This document shows, piece after piece, positions 1-11,874 of a DNA stretch of 40,625 nt (its first letter is position 1; each line of letters starts with the position of its first letter). This stretch comes from Verrucomicrobiota bacterium. GTDB lineage: Bacteria; Verrucomicrobiota; Kiritimatiellia; CAIQIC01. Position numbers and translations under genes: made by a program. The notes under the pieces are model-generated. The model was not told where the DNA came from. It did not search any database and worked only from the letters and a program-made list of their open reading frames with translations. The stretch covers positions 89,410 to 130,034 of the forward strand of contig SCQF01000006.1 of assembly GCA_004321905.1 (NCBI GenBank). The letters are read 5' to 3'.

Positions 1-211
1 TGTGCGTGCGGACTTCAAACTGCTCCATGGATTTTTTGTCGGCGTGCACGCTGCGGTTCACCGTGTAGCGCTCAATACGCGTCGGCAACGGGATGGGCCC
101 GGCGACACGCGCACCCGTCCGCTTCGCGGTTTCCACGATCTCCTGCGCGGAGGTGTCCAGCGCCCGATGATCGTAAGCTTTCAATCGAATGCGTATACGT
201 TGCTGATTCAT
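1..211 (-). CDS. rpsJ: Ribosomal protein S10 (uS10), N-terminal part, cut by window edge
   Basis: The minus strand from 211 reads [19 protein letters not shown] and continues through the typical S10 segments [20 protein letters not shown] and [18 protein letters not shown], so about 70 of roughly 102 residues are present before the window ends. S10 belongs to the 30S head and, as NusE, also takes part in the antitermination complex with NusB. The start is fixed by an AAGGA Shine-Dalgarno that overlaps the fusA stop codon, with only 8 bp between the two genes, so translation is probably coupled to EF-G. This is the usual str-to-S10 junction, and the S10/spc ribosomal genes would be expected beyond the left edge. 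No oddities are visible in the part present. Confidence 0.95.
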   Translation of the reverse strand, partial: MNQQRIRIRLKAYDHRALDTSAQEIVETAKRTGARVAGPIPLPTRIERYTVNRSVHADKKSMEQFEVRTH

Positions 212-219
212 GCTGTCCT

Positions 220-2355
220 TTACCGATTGATCAAACTGTTCTGCAATGATTCCGGCACCATTTCAAAATGACCCGGTTCCATCGAATAACTCGCGCGGCC
301 TTTGGTGAGTGATCGCAACTGCGTGGCATAACCAAACAGCTCCGCCAGCGGAACCTCGGCCTGAATGATCTGCGCCGCCTCGCGCGCCTCAATGTCACGG
401 ATGCGTCCACGCCGACCGTTCACATCGCCGAGCACGTCGCCGACGTATTCTTCCGGCGTGATGATCTCCACCTTCATGATCGGCTCGAGCATAACCGCCG
501 CCGCCGCCCGCGCGGCGTCGCGGAACGCCATGACCGCCGCCGAACGGAACGCGATCTCGGAGGCATCCACCGGATGCGTGCCGCCACCGACCACGCGCAC
601 CACCACATCCACCAACGGATAATTCCCCACGACCCCGGTCATCAACCCATCGTTGATGCCCTGCTCCACCGCTTCGCGAAATTCATGCGGCACCACATCG
701 GGCGAAACCTTCCACACGATTTGATTACCGCTCCCGCGCGTCGCCGGAGAAATTTCCAAAGTAATATGTCCGAAATGGCCACGCCCGCCAATCTCGCGCT
801 CGAACACATGTTCGGCACGCGCCGGCTCACAAATCGTCTCTTTATAGGCCACCATCGGACGGCCGGCATTGGCTTGCACGTGAAACTCACGCGCGAGCCG
901 GTCTTTGATGATTTCCAAGTGCAACTCGCCCATGCCGTTGATGAGGAGTTGACCGGTTTCGGGATTGGTCGAGATACGGAAAGTGGGATCTTCGCCTTCG
1001 AGCGCCGCGAGCGCTTCGCGCAGTTTTTCACGATCGGCTTGCGTTTTCGGCTCCACGGCCATCGCCACGACGGGCTCGGGAAACTCAATACGCTCCAGCG
1101 CGATGGGTTGATTTTCGGAGCACAGCGTATCGCCGGTGGTCGCCAGTTTCAGCCCCGCCAAACCGCCGATCTCACCGGCATACAACGCCTCGATATCTTC
1201 ACGATGATTGGCATGCAGTTCCACAATACGGCCCAAGCGCTCACGCTTGCTCGTGCGCGGATTGAAAATGTTGGCGCCTTTTTTCAGTACACCGGAATAA
1301 ACGCGCACGAAGGCGAGCTTGCCGACGTACGGATCGTTGGCGATCTTGAACACCAGCGCGCTCAACGGCTCAAAGTCGCTGACCTCGCGCTGCAATAAAT
1401 CTTTGGTCTTCGGGTGATGCCCTTCGACGGCGGGCACATCGAGCGGCGACGGGAGGAAATCCACCACGGCATCGAGCAGCGGCTGGATACCCTTGTTGCG
1501 CAGCGCGGAACCACAGAGTACCGGCACCAGCGCACCACGCACCGTCGCACGGCGAATACCCGCCTTGAGCACCGCCTCGGCTACATCGGGATTTTCGAGA
1601 TAGGCGGCGAGCACTTCTTCATCCTTCTCCGCGACCGCCTCGATCATCTGTGCGCGCGCCGCTTCGGCAGCGGCTTTGAGCTCGGCGGGGATATCCATCT
1701 CAATCACTTGCGCGCCTTTGCTGGCTTCGTCGAAACGCAGCGCGCGCATCCGAATCAAATCAATGACACCTTGGAATTGGTCTTCGCGGCCCCATGGCAG
1801 TTGCACGGGTACCGCCGGCGCGGCCAACTTCTCGCGCATCTGCTTGACGACCCACACGAAATCGGCGCCCATACGGTCGAGTTTGTTGACGAACGCGAGA
1901 CACGGCACATGATATTTCTTCGCCTGCCGCCAGACCGTTTCTGACTGCGGCTGCACACCACCTACGCCACAGAACACACCGATCACACCATCGAGCACGC
2001 GCAGACTGCGCTCAACCTCGACGGTGAAATCCACATGGCCCGGGGTATCAATCAAATTGATCTGGTTGTCGTGCCAGAAAAGCGTGGTCGCGGCAGAGGT
2101 AATCGTGATGCCACGCTCCTGCTCCTGCACCATCCAGTCCATCACTGTGTTGCCTTCGTGCACTTCGCCCATTTTATGGACGCGGCCCGCATAGAACAGG
2201 ATGCGCTCGGACACCGTGGTCTTGCCCGCATCAATATGGGCGACAATGCCCATGTTGCGGACTTTTTGCAGAGCACGACGACGCCCCTCGGCTTCGCGCG
2301 TATGCGGCGCGTCCGACGACGATTTAGCTCTGGGTTGTTCTACCACGGCTACCAT
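220..2355 (-). CDS. fusA: Elongation factor G
   Basis: This is the translational GTPase that drives ribosome translocation. The GTP-binding motifs are AHIDAGKTT (P loop), [11 protein letters not shown] (switch I), DTPGHVDF (switch II) and NKLDRMG, followed by the domain II to V regions, including [14 protein letters not shown]. At about 711 residues it has normal length, with a slightly long basic N-terminus (about 35 residues before the G1 strand). I chose the ATG at 2355; an in-frame TTG at 2367 lies only 3 nt after the rpsG stop. Its GAGACG upstream is a weak ribosome site. It sits in the str operon rpsL-rpsG-fusA, but the next gene is rpsJ; the EF-Tu gene is with rpmG and secE instead. 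Confidence 0.97.
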   Translation of the reverse strand: MVAVVEQPRAKSSSDAPHTREAEGRRRALQKVRNMGIVAHIDAGKTTVSERILFYAGRVHKMGEVHEGNTVMDWMVQEQERGITITSAATTLFWHDNQINLIDTPGHVDFTVEVERSLRVLDGVIGVFCGVGGVQPQSETVWRQAKKYHVPCLAFVNKLDRMGADFVWVVKQMREKLAAPAVPVQLPWGREDQFQGVIDLIRMRALRFDEASKGAQVIEMDIPAELKAAAEAARAQMIEAVAEKDEEVLAAYLENPDVAEAVLKAGIRRATVRGALVPVLCGSALRNKGIQPLLDAVVDFLPSPLDVPAVEGHHPKTKDLLQREVSDFEPLSALVFKIANDPYVGKLAFVRVYSGVLKKGANIFNPRTSKRERLGRIVELHANHREDIEALYAGEIGGLAGLKLATTGDTLCSENQPIALERIEFPEPVVAMAVEPKTQADREKLREALAALEGEDPTFRISTNPETGQLLINGMGELHLEIIKDRLAREFHVQANAGRPMVAYKETICEPARAEHVFEREIGGRGHFGHITLEISPATRGSGNQIVWKVSPDVVPHEFREAVEQGINDGLMTGVVGNYPLVDVVVRVVGGGTHPVDASEIAFRSAAVMAFRDAARAAAAVMLEPIMKVEIITPEEYVGDVLGDVNGRRGRIRDIEAREAAQIIQAEVPLAELFGYATQLRSLTKGRASYSMEPGHFEMVPESLQNSLINR

Positions 2356-2370
2356 TGCTCGTCTCAAAAG

Positions 2371-2841
2371 TTACCAACGATAATGCGCGAACGCCTTGTT
2401 TGCTTGCGCCATCTTGTGCGTGTCGTCACGTTTCTTGACGGCGTTACCTGTATTCTTGAAAGCATCACCCAACTCCAAGGCCAGCGCGCGCGACATGCCC
2501 ACGCCTTTGCGACCCGCGGCATAATCAATGATCCAGCGCATGGCCAGCGCCATCTGGCGATCAGGAGCCACTTCGACCGGCACCTGATAAGTCGCACCGC
2601 CAACGCGCCGGCTCTTGACTTCGAGTTGCGGTTTGATGTTGTCGAGCGCCTGCTGGAACACCTGCATCGGGTCCTGCTGCGTGATCTGTTGCAACTGGTC
2701 CAACGCGCCATAAACGATGCGCTCGGCCGTGGACTTCTTGCCACGTTCCATGATGCTGTTGACGAGCCGCGTGACCAGCTCGCTGCCGAAACGCGTATCG
2801 GGTGTCACCGTCCGTTTTTCCGCTCTGCGCCTTCTTGCCAT
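2371..2841 (-). CDS. rpsG: Ribosomal protein S7 (uS7)
   Basis: This 156-residue protein starts MARRRRAEKRTVTPD and contains the conserved segments LVNSIMERGKKSTAERIVY and VKSRRVGGATYQVPVEV. S7 is a primary 16S-binding protein that organises the 30S head. In enterobacteria it can also repress its own str operon mRNA; nothing here proves this for the present organism. The ATG at 2841 follows AAGGAAG with about 6 nt spacing. The gap to rpsL upstream (2842-2934) carries a pair of palindromes with 32-bp phasing, listed separately. It lies 15 bp upstream of the chosen fusA start. Confidence 0.97.
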   Translation of the reverse strand: MARRRRAEKRTVTPDTRFGSELVTRLVNSIMERGKKSTAERIVYGALDQLQQITQQDPMQVFQQALDNIKPQLEVKSRRVGGATYQVPVEVAPDRQMALAMRWIIDYAAGRKGVGMSRALALELGDAFKNTGNAVKKRDDTHKMAQANKAFAHYRW

Positions 2842-2878
2842 GTCATTCTTCCTTGCAACCGCAATCTGGGTTCATCAC

Positions 2879-2928
2879 TTTCCAAGGCTTGGAAAACTGG
2901 TTACCGCGTTTTTCCAAGCCTTGGAAAA
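2879..2928. repeat. Paired TTCCAA-N3-TTGGAA palindromes, locus A (rpsL/rpsG gap)
   Basis: Two perfect palindromic copies lie at 2880-2894 (centre GGC) and 2912-2926 (centre GCC); both extend by flanking T/A bases to TTTTCCAA...TTGGAAAA. The centres are 32 bp apart and the spacer is 17 bp. The pair sits just after the rpsL stop and before the rpsG ribosome site, inside the operon. As RNA each copy could form a short hairpin. As DNA the two sites would lie on the same helix face. Confidence 0.9.
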
Positions 2929-2934
2929 CCAAAA

Positions 2935-3315
2935 TTATTTTGCTTCCTTCGGCGTCTTCGCGCCGTACTTCGAACGGCTACGCCGGCGCGTCTCCACGCC
3001 GAGGCAGTCCAACGTCCCGCGCACAATGTGGTAGCGCACGCCGGGCAAATCCTTTACACGTCCGCCGCGCACCAACACCATACTGTGCTCTTGCAAATTA
3101 TGGCCTTCACCCGGAATGTAGGCGGTGACTTCCTGGCCGTTGGTCAAACGTACGCGCGCAATTTTCCGCAACGCGGAGTTTGGTTTTTTCGGCGTCATCG
3201 TCTTCACGATCAGACAGACACCGCGTCGCTGCGGACAGTTACTCAACGCGGGCGATTTGCTTTTCGCGTGCGCCGGAGTACGTCCTTTGCGAACGAGTTG
3301 ATTGATGGTCGGCAT
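2935..3315 (-). CDS. rpsL: Ribosomal protein S12 (uS12)
   Basis: This is a 126-residue decoding-centre protein of the 30S subunit. It begins [20 protein letters not shown] and holds the conserved [11 protein letters not shown] and [14 protein letters not shown] loops. The lysines in both loops that mutate in classical streptomycin resistance are present, so this is a wild-type-looking allele. AAGGA lies 9 nt before the ATG at 3315. It is the first gene of the str group after rpoC, separated by 71 bp that contain a strong hairpin (3343-3371). The tail GAKTPKEAK is ordinary. Confidence 0.97.
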   Translation of the reverse strand: MPTINQLVRKGRTPAHAKSKSPALSNCPQRRGVCLIVKTMTPKKPNSALRKIARVRLTNGQEVTAYIPGEGHNLQEHSMVLVRGGRVKDLPGVRYHIVRGTLDCLGVETRRRSRSKYGAKTPKEAK

Positions 3316-3342
3316 TTGCTTTTATCCTTATTCCTAAAACGG

Positions 3343-3371
3343 GCGCGGGAGGTTATCAAAGCCTCCCGCGC
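3343..3371 (-). terminator. Hairpin between rpoC and rpsL, possible partial terminator or processing site
   Basis: A perfect 10-bp stem (GCGCGGGAGG / CCTCCCGCGC) closes a 9-nt loop 15 bp after the rpoC stop. On the minus strand it is followed by CCGTTTTAGG, a poor uridine run, so full termination is unlikely. It could attenuate or be an RNA processing point between the rpoBC and str segments. Confidence 0.5.
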
Positions 3372-3386
3372 TTAGCAACAACTTGC

Positions 3387-6300
3387 TCATTCTTTTTTCG
3401 GCGCGCCTTCCAAGAGCTGTGCCACAGGCATTTCCTCAATCGAAATCGGCTCCGCCAGCGGCACCACTTTGAGGTGGCGGTACATCCCGAAACCGCAACC
3501 CGCCGGAATGAGATGACCCATGATGACGTTTTCTTTGAAGCCGCGCAGATAATCCACGCGCCCCAAGCTCGCGGCATCCGTCAACACCCGCGTGGTGTCC
3601 TGGAACGAGGCCGCGGAAATGAAGCTCTCGGTTTCGAGCGAAGCCTTCGTGATGCCCAAGAGTACCGGCGCGGCTTCGGCCGGGCGCTTGCCTTCGGCGA
3701 TGGCGCGTTGGTTGACATCCTGGAAGAGTTGCCGCTCGATCTGATCGCCCCAGAGAAATTCCGTATCGCCCGGATCGGTGATGCGCACTTTGCGCAACAT
3801 CTGACGAACGATGATCTCGATGTGCTTGTCGTTGATCTCGACACCTTGCAGGCGATAGACCTCCTGCACTTCGTTGACAAGGTATTCCTGCAACTCCTGC
3901 GGACCGCAGACTTCGAGCACTTCTTGCGGAACCACCGGGCCTTCGGTCAGCGGCTGCCCTTTCTTCACATGGTCGCCTTGGAACACAACGATGTGTTTGC
4001 CCATCGGAATCAAATGCTCTTCCTGATCGCCCGTGGCCGGATCCTTGACCAACAAGCGGCGCTTGCCGCGCACGGTACCGGAGAATTCGACGAGACCGTC
4101 AATCTTTGCGATCTCGGCGGCGTCTTTCGGACGGCGCGCTTCGAACAATTCGGCTACGCGCGGTAGACCACCGGTGATGTCCTTCGTGCGCATAACCTTG
4201 CGCGGTGTTTTGGCAAGGATTGAACCGGCCGGAACCGAGTCGCCATCCTTGACCATGACATGCGCGCCGGTCGGAATCGAGTAGTTGCCCGCGATGTTGC
4301 GCGTACCCGCTTCCTTGAGCACGATTCGCGGATGACGATCTTCCTTGTGCTCGATGATGACCGTGCCTTCCATGCCGGTCGCCTCGTCCACCTCGCGGCG
4401 GATGGTGACTTCCGGGATGAAGTCGTGGAACTCGATCGTGCCCGCCTGCTCGGAGAGGATCGGCACGTTGTAGGGATCCCACTTGACGAAGATGGCGCCC
4501 TTCTTGATATCCGCGCCATCGGCGACAGAAATCTGCGCACCGAGCACGATGCTGTGGTGCTCGAGTTCGCGACCATCCTTGTCGTGGATACTGATGACGC
4601 CGTTCTTGTTCAGGGCAACCTGGCTGCCGTCCTTCGCCATAACGGTGCGCAGGTCCTGATAGTGAATCACGCCGTCATGCTTCGCGGCAATCTGCGGCTG
4701 CTTGAACACACCAGACGCCGTACCGCCAATGTGGAAGGTACGCATCGTCAACTGTGTACCCGGTTCGCCGATGGACTGCGCCGCGATAATGCCAACGGCC
4801 ACGCCGAGCGCCACCGGCTTTTGCGTCGCCAAGTTGCGACCATAGCACTTCGCGCAGGTACCGCGCCGACTTTCACACGTCAGCACGCTACGAATACGAA
4901 TGCTGTCCAATTCCGCCGCCGTGATGCGCTCGGCGGCCTTTTCATCAATCTCCTGGCCGGCGGCCACGATGACTTCCTTCGTGCTGGGGTCGAAGATATC
5001 GTCGAGCGCAGTGCGGCCAATGATGCGGGCGCGCAGCGGCACCAATTCATCGTCACCTTCGTAGATCGCGCGCACCGTAATGCCGTTCAGCGTGCGGCAA
5101 TCCTGCTCAATGATGATCATGTCTTGCGCGACGTCCACGAGCTTGCGGGTCATGTAACCAGAATCGGCGGTCTTGAGCGCCGTATCGGCCAAACCTTTGC
5201 GTGCGCCGTGCGAGCTGATGAAATACTCCAGCACCGTCAGGCCTTCGCGGAAATTCGAGACAATCGGCTGCTCAATGATTTCGCCGGATGGCTTGGCCAT
5301 CAAACCGCGCATACCCGCCAACTGACGGATCTGCTGGCGGCTGCCGCGCGCACCGGAATCCACCATGATGAACAACGGATTGACGTAGTCGCGGCCATCG
5401 TTGAATTCCATGGCGCTGAACATCGCACTCGAAATTTTCTCCGTCGCATGCGTCCAGATATCCACGATCTTGTTGTAGCGCTCGCCGTCGGTGATGACGC
5501 CCTTCTTATATTGGGCCTGCACCTCGGCAATTTGCTTGTGCGCCGTCTCAATTTCGCGCGTCTTTGCCTCCGGAATAATCATGTCGGTCATGCCGATGGA
5601 AATACCGGCCAGCGTGGCATGCTCGAAGCCGAGAATTTTCAGACGGTCGAGCGCGCGAACGGTTTCTTCATGTCCCGCCACCTGATAGCAGGCGAGGATG
5701 AGTTGCTCGAGCTGTTTCTTGGTGGCCGGTTTATTGAAGAAGCCCAGCCCTTCCGGCCAGATTTCGTTGAAGAACACACGGCCAACGCTGGTCTCGATGA
5801 CCGCTTTGTTTTTATCGCCAAAACGCGTTTCGCGCTGATAATCGGGATTGCGATAACGGATACGGTCGTGCGTATGGATCGCCCCTTCGTCAAAAGCGGT
5901 GTGCACTTCAGCCGCCGTCGCCATGATCGGCAAATGCTCAATCTTCTCCCCACCCTTTTTCTGGAGTTGCGCCAAGCGGTCGTGCTGCGAGGCAATGGTC
6001 AGGTAGTAACAGCCCAACGTGATGTCCTGCGTAGGCATCGTGATCGGCTTGCCACTCGACGGCGAAAAGATGTTGTTCGGCGCCAGCATAAGCATGCGCG
6101 ATTCCATCTGGGCCTCGATCGAAAGCGGCACGTGCACAGCCATCTGGTCACCGTCGAAGTCCGCGTTATAGGCGGTGCAGACGAGCGGGTGAATGCGAAT
6201 GGCTTCACCTTCGATCAGAATCGGCTCGAAAGACTGGATCGAGAGACGATGCAGCGTCGGCGCGCGGTTGAGCATGACCGTGTGGTTGCGTGTGATCTGG

Positions 6301-7547
6301 TCGAGAATATCCCACACAATATCGTCTTCGCTCTCGATTTTTTTCTTGGCGGCACGCACCGTGTGCGCCACGCCCAATTCTTTGAGGCGACGAATGATGA
6401 ACGGCTCGAACAAGACCAGTGCCATTTTCTTCGGCAAGCCGCACTGGTGCAGTTGCAATTCGGGGCCGATGACGATGACCGAACGCCCGGAATAGTCCAC
6501 GCGCTTACCCAGCAGGTTCTGGCGGAAGCGGCCCTGCTTACCCTTGAGCATGTCGCTAAGGCTCTTAAGCGGACGATTGCCGGCACCGGTGACGGCGCGG
6601 CCATGCCGACCGTTGTCGAAGAGCGCATCCACAGCTTCCTGCAACATACGCTTCTCATTGCGGATGATGACATCCGGTGTTTTGAGTTGCAGCAAGTTGC
6701 GCAGGCGGTTGTTGCGGTTGATCACGCGACGATAAAGATCATTCAGATCGCTCGTGGCAAAGCGCCCACCTTCGAGCGGCACCAACGGACGCAAATCCGG
6801 TGGGATGACCGGCAGCACTTCGAGAATCATCCACTCCGGACGCGTGTTGCTCGCGGCAAAGGCGCTAAGCAACTTCATCCGTTTGGTCAATTTTTTGCGA
6901 TTCTGGACGCTGCGGGTATTCTCCAAGTCCACTTCGATCTTCTGAATTTCCGCTTCGAGATCCAGCTTCTTCATGAGATCGCGAACGGCCTCGGCACCCA
7001 TCTTGGCGACAAATTCTTCGCCAAACTTTTCTTGCGCTTCGCGGAACTCGATTTCACTCAGGAGCTGCTTCTCATGCAACGGCGTGTTGCCCGGATCAAC
7101 GACCAGATAATCTTCGTAGTAGAGCACGCGCTCCAAATCGCGCGCCGACATATCCAGCACCATACCCATGCGGCTCGGCGTACACTTGAAAAACCAGATA
7201 TGGCTCACCGGCACGGCCAGTTCGATATGCCCCATGCGCTCGCGACGCACGCGCGCAATCGTCACTTCAACACCGCAGCGGTCGCAGATCACGCCTTTAT
7301 GCTTGATCCGCTTGTATTTCCCGCAGGAGCATTCCCAATCTTTCGTCGGACCAAAAATACGTTCGCAGAAGAGACCGCCTTTTTCCGGCTTGAACGTACG
7401 ATAGTTGATGGTCTCGGGATTCTTAACCTCGCCCCGGCTCCACGACCGGATGGTTTCCGGCGCAGCCAGGGTGATGCGGGCACAATCAAAGCCCACGGGC
7501 GTCTCCGCTCCCAATGTCGGCATCATCGCGCTGTTCTTGGTTTGCAC
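3387..7547 (-). CDS. rpoC: RNA polymerase beta-prime subunit
   Basis: This is the largest catalytic subunit of RNA polymerase, 1386 residues. The absolutely conserved [12 protein letters not shown] motif, which binds the catalytic magnesium, is present. The N-terminal zinc site is visible as [19 protein letters not shown] and the second zinc site as [13 protein letters not shown]. The bridge helix and trigger loop region ([36 protein letters not shown]) look intact. The start is GTG at 7547, supported by AAGGAG about 8 nt upstream. The 45-bp gap to rpoB holds an imperfect palindrome at 7567-7584 that forms one wobble pair in RNA. Gene order rplKAJL-rpoBC is canonical, and the length is typical of bacteria without large lineage insertions. 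Confidence 0.98.
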   Translation of the reverse strand: MQTKNSAMMPTLGAETPVGFDCARITLAAPETIRSWSRGEVKNPETINYRTFKPEKGGLFCERIFGPTKDWECSCGKYKRIKHKGVICDRCGVEVTIARVRRERMGHIELAVPVSHIWFFKCTPSRMGMVLDMSARDLERVLYYEDYLVVDPGNTPLHEKQLLSEIEFREAQEKFGEEFVAKMGAEAVRDLMKKLDLEAEIQKIEVDLENTRSVQNRKKLTKRMKLLSAFAASNTRPEWMILEVLPVIPPDLRPLVPLEGGRFATSDLNDLYRRVINRNNRLRNLLQLKTPDVIIRNEKRMLQEAVDALFDNGRHGRAVTGAGNRPLKSLSDMLKGKQGRFRQNLLGKRVDYSGRSVIVIGPELQLHQCGLPKKMALVLFEPFIIRRLKELGVAHTVRAAKKKIESEDDIVWDILDQITRNHTVMLNRAPTLHRLSIQSFEPILIEGEAIRIHPLVCTAYNADFDGDQMAVHVPLSIEAQMESRMLMLAPNNIFSPSSGKPITMPTQDITLGCYYLTIASQHDRLAQLQKKGGEKIEHLPIMATAAEVHTAFDEGAIHTHDRIRYRNPDYQRETRFGDKNKAVIETSVGRVFFNEIWPEGLGFFNKPATKKQLEQLILACYQVAGHEETVRALDRLKILGFEHATLAGISIGMTDMIIPEAKTREIETAHKQIAEVQAQYKKGVITDGERYNKIVDIWTHATEKISSAMFSAMEFNDGRDYVNPLFIMVDSGARGSRQQIRQLAGMRGLMAKPSGEIIEQPIVSNFREGLTVLEYFISSHGARKGLADTALKTADSGYMTRKLVDVAQDMIIIEQDCRTLNGITVRAIYEGDDELVPLRARIIGRTALDDIFDPSTKEVIVAAGQEIDEKAAERITAAELDSIRIRSVLTCESRRGTCAKCYGRNLATQKPVALGVAVGIIAAQSIGEPGTQLTMRTFHIGGTASGVFKQPQIAAKHDGVIHYQDLRTVMAKDGSQVALNKNGVISIHDKDGRELEHHSIVLGAQISVADGADIKKGAIFVKWDPYNVPILSEQAGTIEFHDFIPEVTIRREVDEATGMEGTVIIEHKEDRHPRIVLKEAGTRNIAGNYSIPTGAHVMVKDGDSVPAGSILAKTPRKVMRTKDITGGLPRVAELFEARRPKDAAEIAKIDGLVEFSGTVRGKRRLLVKDPATGDQEEHLIPMGKHIVVFQGDHVKKGQPLTEGPVVPQEVLEVCGPQELQEYLVNEVQEVYRLQGVEINDKHIEIIVRQMLRKVRITDPGDTEFLWGDQIERQLFQDVNQRAIAEGKRPAEAAPVLLGITKASLETESFISAASFQDTTRVLTDAASLGRVDYLRGFKENVIMGHLIPAGCGFGMYRHLKVVPLAEPISIEEMPVAQLLEGAPKKE

Positions 7548-7592
7548 CTGAGATCTCCTTCACTCGCTGACGGTTAACCGCCAGCCCCAAAG

Positions 7593-10500
7593 TTATTCCG
7601 CTGTCTTCACCAATTTCATATCCAGGCCGAGGCTCTGGATTTCCTTCAGCAGGACGTTGAACGATTCCGGCATACCGGCATCGAGCACATTCTCGCCCTT
7701 CACAATGGATTCATAGATGCGCGTGCGACCCGGCACATCATCACTCTTGACGGTGAGAATTTCCTGCAGCGCATACGCGGCGCCATAGGCCTCCAACGCC
7801 CAGACTTCCATTTCGCCGAAGCGCTGACCGCCGTATTGCGCTTTGCCACCCAACGGCTGCTGCGTGACCAGCGAGTACGGCCCGACCGCGCGGGCATGAA
7901 TTTTGTCGCTGACCAAATGGTGCAGTTTCAAGATATAGATCACGCCGACCACGACGCGCTGGTCAAACGGATCACCCGTCCGACCATCGAACAGGACCGT
8001 TTTGCCGTCTTCAGGCAAGCCCGCCTGCTTGAGCATATCGTGGATCTTGTTCTCCGGCATACCATCGAAAACCGGGGTCGTGATGTGCAAGCCCAACATG
8101 CGGCACGCAATGCCCAGATGTGTTTCGAGCACCTGACCGACGTTCATACGGCTGGGCACGCCTAGCGGATTCAATACGATATCCACCGGCTGACCATCCG
8201 GCATAAACGGCATGTCTTCTTCGGGAACGATCCGGGCGATCACGCCTTTGTTACCGTGACGACCCGCCATCTTGTCACCGACCGAGAGTTTCTTCTTGCT
8301 GGCAATATAGACCTTGACCTGCTTGATGATGCCAGGATCAACATCGTCGCCACTCTCCAAGCGGTCGCGAGCGCGCTCTTGCTCCATCTCCAACTCAGAG
8401 AACTTATGGCTGAACTCGCCAATGATGCCCTGAATCTTGATTTGAATCGGGCTGGGATCAATCTCGATATGATCGTGCGCCGCCGCCAGTTTACGCAGCA
8501 GGGTCTTGGTGATTTTCCGGTTGGCCGGGATGATCACCTCGCCGTTTTCCATGTTCAAAACATCCAGCGGAATTTTCTCGCCGAGCAGAATGTTGCTAAG
8601 CGCTTCCGTCAATTCATCGGTAACCTGCTGGTGCTTTTCCTTGAACTCTTCCTGTGCCTGTTTGAGTTGCTTGCGCCGCTCGCCTGTACTGAGCTTGGAA
8701 CGTGAAGCCGACTCTTTACGAGCTGACACTTTGACATCCATCACAATGCCATAAGTGCCACTGGGAACCGTGAGCGAGGTATCGCGGACATCGGCGGCTT
8801 TTTCGCCAAAGATGGCGCGCAGCAAACGTTCCTCAGGCGCGAGTTCGGTCTCGCTCTTCGGCGTAATCTTGCCGACAAGGATGTCGCCGGGCTTGACCTC
8901 GGCGCCAATGCGTACCACGCCGTCATGGCCGAGATTCTTAAGCGCTTCTTCACCGACGTTTGGAATATCGCGCGTGATTTCCTCGGGGCCGAGCTTCGTA
9001 TCGCGCGCGCCGCATTCAAATTCTTCGACGTGAATCGAAGTGAACACGTCTTCGCGCACCAAACGCTCGTTGATCAAGATCGCATCTTCGAAGTTATAAC
9101 CGCACCACGGCATAAAGGCCGCGAGCACGTTGCGACCCAAGGCCAATTCGCCTTCATGCGTACAGGGCCCATCCGCCAGCACTTCCCCCTGCTTGACTTT
9201 CTGGCCCAGCTTGACGATGGGCTTCTGGTTAATGCAGGTGCCCGCATTCGAACGCATGAACTTACGCAGATCGTATTCCTGATAATCCTCCGCCGCCGTC
9301 TTCTTGGTCGGCACTTCGCCATCCTTCGAGACTACGATTCGTCCGGCGGAAACATAAGCAACTTTACCGGCCGCGGTGGCCAACACCATGCTACGCGCAT
9401 CGCGCGCCACGCGGCCCTCAATGCCGGTGGCCACATAGGGTCGCTCGGTCTTCAGCAGCGGGACGGCCTGGCGTTGCATATTCGCGCCCATCAAGGCGCG
9501 GTTGGCGTCGTCGTGTTCAAGGAACGGAATCAAACCGGCCGCCACGCTGACGAGTTGCTTCGGCGACACATCCATGTAGTTGACGCGCTCCGGGGGCACC
9601 TCCAAGAAGTCGCCACGATACCGCGCCTGCACGCCCTCGCTGGAGAAACGCCCCTTCTCATCCAGCGGCGCGTTCGCCTGCGCAATTACGAAATTTTCTT
9701 CTTCGTCCGCCGTAAGATAGTCCACCTTTTCGGAGACACGACCATTTTCGACCTTGCGATACGGCGTCTCAATGAACCCAAATTCGTTTACCCGCGCATA
9801 CATACTGAGCGAGGAAATCAAACCGATGTTCGGACCTTCTGGCGTTTCAATCGGGCAAATACGGCCATAATGACTGGAGTGTACGTCGCGGACTTCGAAG
9901 CCCGCACGTTCGCGGCTGAGACCGCCCGGACCGAGTGCGCTCAAACGCCGCTTGTGGGTCAGTTCCGCCAGCGGATTGGTCTGGTCCATGAACTGCGAGA
10001 GCTGACTACGACCAAAGAAGTCGCGGATGACCGCGGCGAGTGCCTTGGGATTGATGAGTTTCTGCGGCGTCAATTTTTCGACCTTCGCGTCGAAAATCGT
10101 CATACGCTCTTTGACCAGACGTTCTGTGCGGGCCAAACCCACGCGGCATTGGTTCTCAAGCAATTCACCCACCGTGCGAATACGCCGGCTGCCCAAATGA
10201 TCAATATCGTCCACCGTGCCTTCGCCACGCTTGAGGTTGATTAGATAACGGATTGCCGCCACCAAATCTTCCTTCTCCAGCAGGCGCGATTCGCTGTTTT
10301 TTGGCAAACCAAGCTTTTGCTGCATTTTATAACGACCAACACGACCCAAATCATAGCGCCGTGGATCGAAGAAAACGCGCTTGAGCAGTTGCCGCGCATT
10401 CGCGACGGTTGCCGGATCGCCGGGACGCAACTTCTGATAGAGGTCTTTCAAGGCATCGTCCTGGCTGCGGGTCGTATCCTTCTTGATACTCTTGAGGAAT

Positions 10501-11342
10501 AGGCCTTCGTCCCACGTCACATTGACAACTTCGACGCTTTCATAGCCTGCCGCGCGCATTTGTTTGACCAAATCCTTGGTCAGCGGATCGTAACGGCGCG
10601 CCAGAATGCTCTGCGACTCGGCATCGACAACGTCGTCACGCACCACCAAGTTAGCGAGCTTGCTCTCATCGTTCGCATCTTTGAGCGCGCGCTTTTCAAC
10701 GCTATAGAAAAGGTTCAACACCTCATCATCGGTGCCATAACCCAAGGCCCGCAAAAACGTGGTCGCCAAGAATTTCCGGCGCCGTTTTTTACGATCCAGA
10801 TAGATGTTCAACAGATCGGAAGCGTCGAACTGCACTTCGATCCACGAACCACGATCCGGTATGATGCGGAAAGAAAACAACACCGAGCCGTTGGTGTGAA
10901 TGGATTGTTCGTAACAGATACCCGGTGAACGATGCAATTGACTGACAACGACACGTTCGGCGCCATTGATGACAAACGTACCCGAGTCCGTCATCAACGG
11001 GATTTCGCCCATGTACACATCTTCTTCGCGCATGTTCTTGTCGTCCCGTAAACGGAACGTCACATAGAGTGGCGCAGAAAAGGTGTGCCCTTCCCGGATG
11101 CATTCAATCGCCGAAAGCTTGGCGGGCTGCAACTCGTACTTCACAAAGTCGAGCGCACACTGCCCATCATAGCTCTCGATCGGAAACACTTCCTTAAAGA
11201 CCGCCTGCAACCCAACCAGCTTGCGCTTGGTGGGCGCGACGCCGATCTGAAGGAAATCCTTATACGAATCCGATTGGATTTCGATCAGGTCCGGAAGTTC
11301 GATCACATCCGATAGTCTGCCGAAGTTTTGTCGTTCAGCCAT
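7593..11342 (-). CDS. rpoB: RNA polymerase beta subunit
   Basis: This is the 1249-residue beta subunit of RNA polymerase. The rifampicin pocket region is clear and looks wild type: [20 protein letters not shown] then [17 protein letters not shown], with the aspartate, histidine and serine most often mutated in resistance present. The downstream [18 protein letters not shown] block and the C-terminal [20 protein letters not shown] are canonical. The ATG at 11342 follows AGGTG. It lies 91 bp downstream of rplL; that gap can fold into two small hairpins but shows no convincing promoter. It is followed by rpoC and presumably co-transcribed with the upstream ribosomal genes. Confidence 0.98.
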   Translation of the reverse strand: MAERQNFGRLSDVIELPDLIEIQSDSYKDFLQIGVAPTKRKLVGLQAVFKEVFPIESYDGQCALDFVKYELQPAKLSAIECIREGHTFSAPLYVTFRLRDDKNMREEDVYMGEIPLMTDSGTFVINGAERVVVSQLHRSPGICYEQSIHTNGSVLFSFRIIPDRGSWIEVQFDASDLLNIYLDRKKRRRKFLATTFLRALGYGTDDEVLNLFYSVEKRALKDANDESKLANLVVRDDVVDAESQSILARRYDPLTKDLVKQMRAAGYESVEVVNVTWDEGLFLKSIKKDTTRSQDDALKDLYQKLRPGDPATVANARQLLKRVFFDPRRYDLGRVGRYKMQQKLGLPKNSESRLLEKEDLVAAIRYLINLKRGEGTVDDIDHLGSRRIRTVGELLENQCRVGLARTERLVKERMTIFDAKVEKLTPQKLINPKALAAVIRDFFGRSQLSQFMDQTNPLAELTHKRRLSALGPGGLSRERAGFEVRDVHSSHYGRICPIETPEGPNIGLISSLSMYARVNEFGFIETPYRKVENGRVSEKVDYLTADEEENFVIAQANAPLDEKGRFSSEGVQARYRGDFLEVPPERVNYMDVSPKQLVSVAAGLIPFLEHDDANRALMGANMQRQAVPLLKTERPYVATGIEGRVARDARSMVLATAAGKVAYVSAGRIVVSKDGEVPTKKTAAEDYQEYDLRKFMRSNAGTCINQKPIVKLGQKVKQGEVLADGPCTHEGELALGRNVLAAFMPWCGYNFEDAILINERLVREDVFTSIHVEEFECGARDTKLGPEEITRDIPNVGEEALKNLGHDGVVRIGAEVKPGDILVGKITPKSETELAPEERLLRAIFGEKAADVRDTSLTVPSGTYGIVMDVKVSARKESASRSKLSTGERRKQLKQAQEEFKEKHQQVTDELTEALSNILLGEKIPLDVLNMENGEVIIPANRKITKTLLRKLAAAHDHIEIDPSPIQIKIQGIIGEFSHKFSELEMEQERARDRLESGDDVDPGIIKQVKVYIASKKKLSVGDKMAGRHGNKGVIARIVPEEDMPFMPDGQPVDIVLNPLGVPSRMNVGQVLETHLGIACRMLGLHITTPVFDGMPENKIHDMLKQAGLPEDGKTVLFDGRTGDPFDQRVVVGVIYILKLHHLVSDKIHARAVGPYSLVTQQPLGGKAQYGGQRFGEMEVWALEAYGAAYALQEILTVKSDDVPGRTRIYESIVKGENVLDAGMPESFNVLLKEIQSLGLDMKLVKTAE

Positions 11343-11374
11343 CTGACACCTATAGGCTCGAAGTTAAAGATCAA

Positions 11375-11390
11375 GGCGTTGCGCGACGCC
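11375..11390 (-). promoter_or_regulatory. Small hairpin in the rplL-rpoB gap, possible attenuator
   Basis: GGCGT/ACGCC closes a 6-nt loop, and a second stem (GGAC/GTCC) lies directly beside it at 11391-11402. On the minus strand the first is followed by TTGATCTTT. In other bacteria this gap often holds an attenuator or RNase III site that lowers rpoBC relative to rplJL. The fold here is weak, so the role is only a guess. Confidence 0.3.
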
Positions 11391-11433
11391 GGACGCACGT
11401 CCAGTCCGCCTGCAACCCACCGCCGACCGTCAA

Positions 11434-11847
11434 TTACTTGACTTCGACTTTGGCGCCAGCCGCTTCAAGCTGCTTCTTGATCTTCTCGGCCTCGTCCTTG
11501 TTCACGCCTTCCTTGACCGGCTTCGGCGCGCCTTCGACGAGATCCTTGGCTTCCTTCAGGCCCAAGCTGGTGATCGCGCGGACTTCCTTGATGACGCCAA
11601 TCTTGTTGGCACCCGCCGCTGCGAGTACGACCGTGAAATCGGTCTTCTCCGCCGCCGCCGCACCGCCCGCCGCGCCGGCCGCCGGAGCTGCCGCCACGGC
11701 CATCGGAACCGCCGCCGAAACGCCGAGCTTCTCCTCGAGCGCCTTCACGAGCTGGCTCAATTCCAGCACCGTGATGCCCTGGACGTACTCGATAAATTCG
11801 GCCATCTTGCCTTCGACCTTTACCGCTTCTTTTGCTTGCTCTGTCAT
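11434..11847 (-). CDS. rplL: Ribosomal protein L7/L12 (bL12)
   Basis: This is the stalk protein of the 50S subunit that recruits translational GTPases. At 137 residues it is longer than the usual 120-128. The N-terminal dimerisation part is around [20 protein letters not shown], a long alanine/proline/glycine hinge follows ([19 protein letters not shown]), and the C-terminal domain carries [20 protein letters not shown], the factor-binding face. The extra length is an N-terminal tail of about 14 residues. The start at 11847 is well supported by AAGGAGAG, so this tail is probably real; an internal methionine at 11805 would give a more standard length. It follows rplJ by 27 bp. Confidence 0.97.
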   Translation of the reverse strand: MTEQAKEAVKVEGKMAEFIEYVQGITVLELSQLVKALEEKLGVSAAVPMAVAAAPAAGAAGGAAAAEKTDFTVVLAAAGANKIGVIKEVRAITSLGLKEAKDLVEGAPKPVKEGVNKDEAEKIKKQLEAAGAKVEVK

Positions 11848-11874
11848 GTTTCTCTCCTTCTAACGATCGTCTGT

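Noticed and set aside
4260-7577. Plus-strand open frame of 1105 codons opposite rpoC, and another of 439 codons at 8925-10244 opposite rpoB
   Set aside because: They lie antisense to clearly functional RNA polymerase genes, have unusual histidine- and arginine-rich composition, and arise from the third-position GC bias of the coding strand.
11343-11433. Internal promoter for rpoB in the rplL-rpoB gap
   Set aside because: A TTGACG is present next to the rplL stop, but no acceptable -10 lies 16-18 bp downstream.
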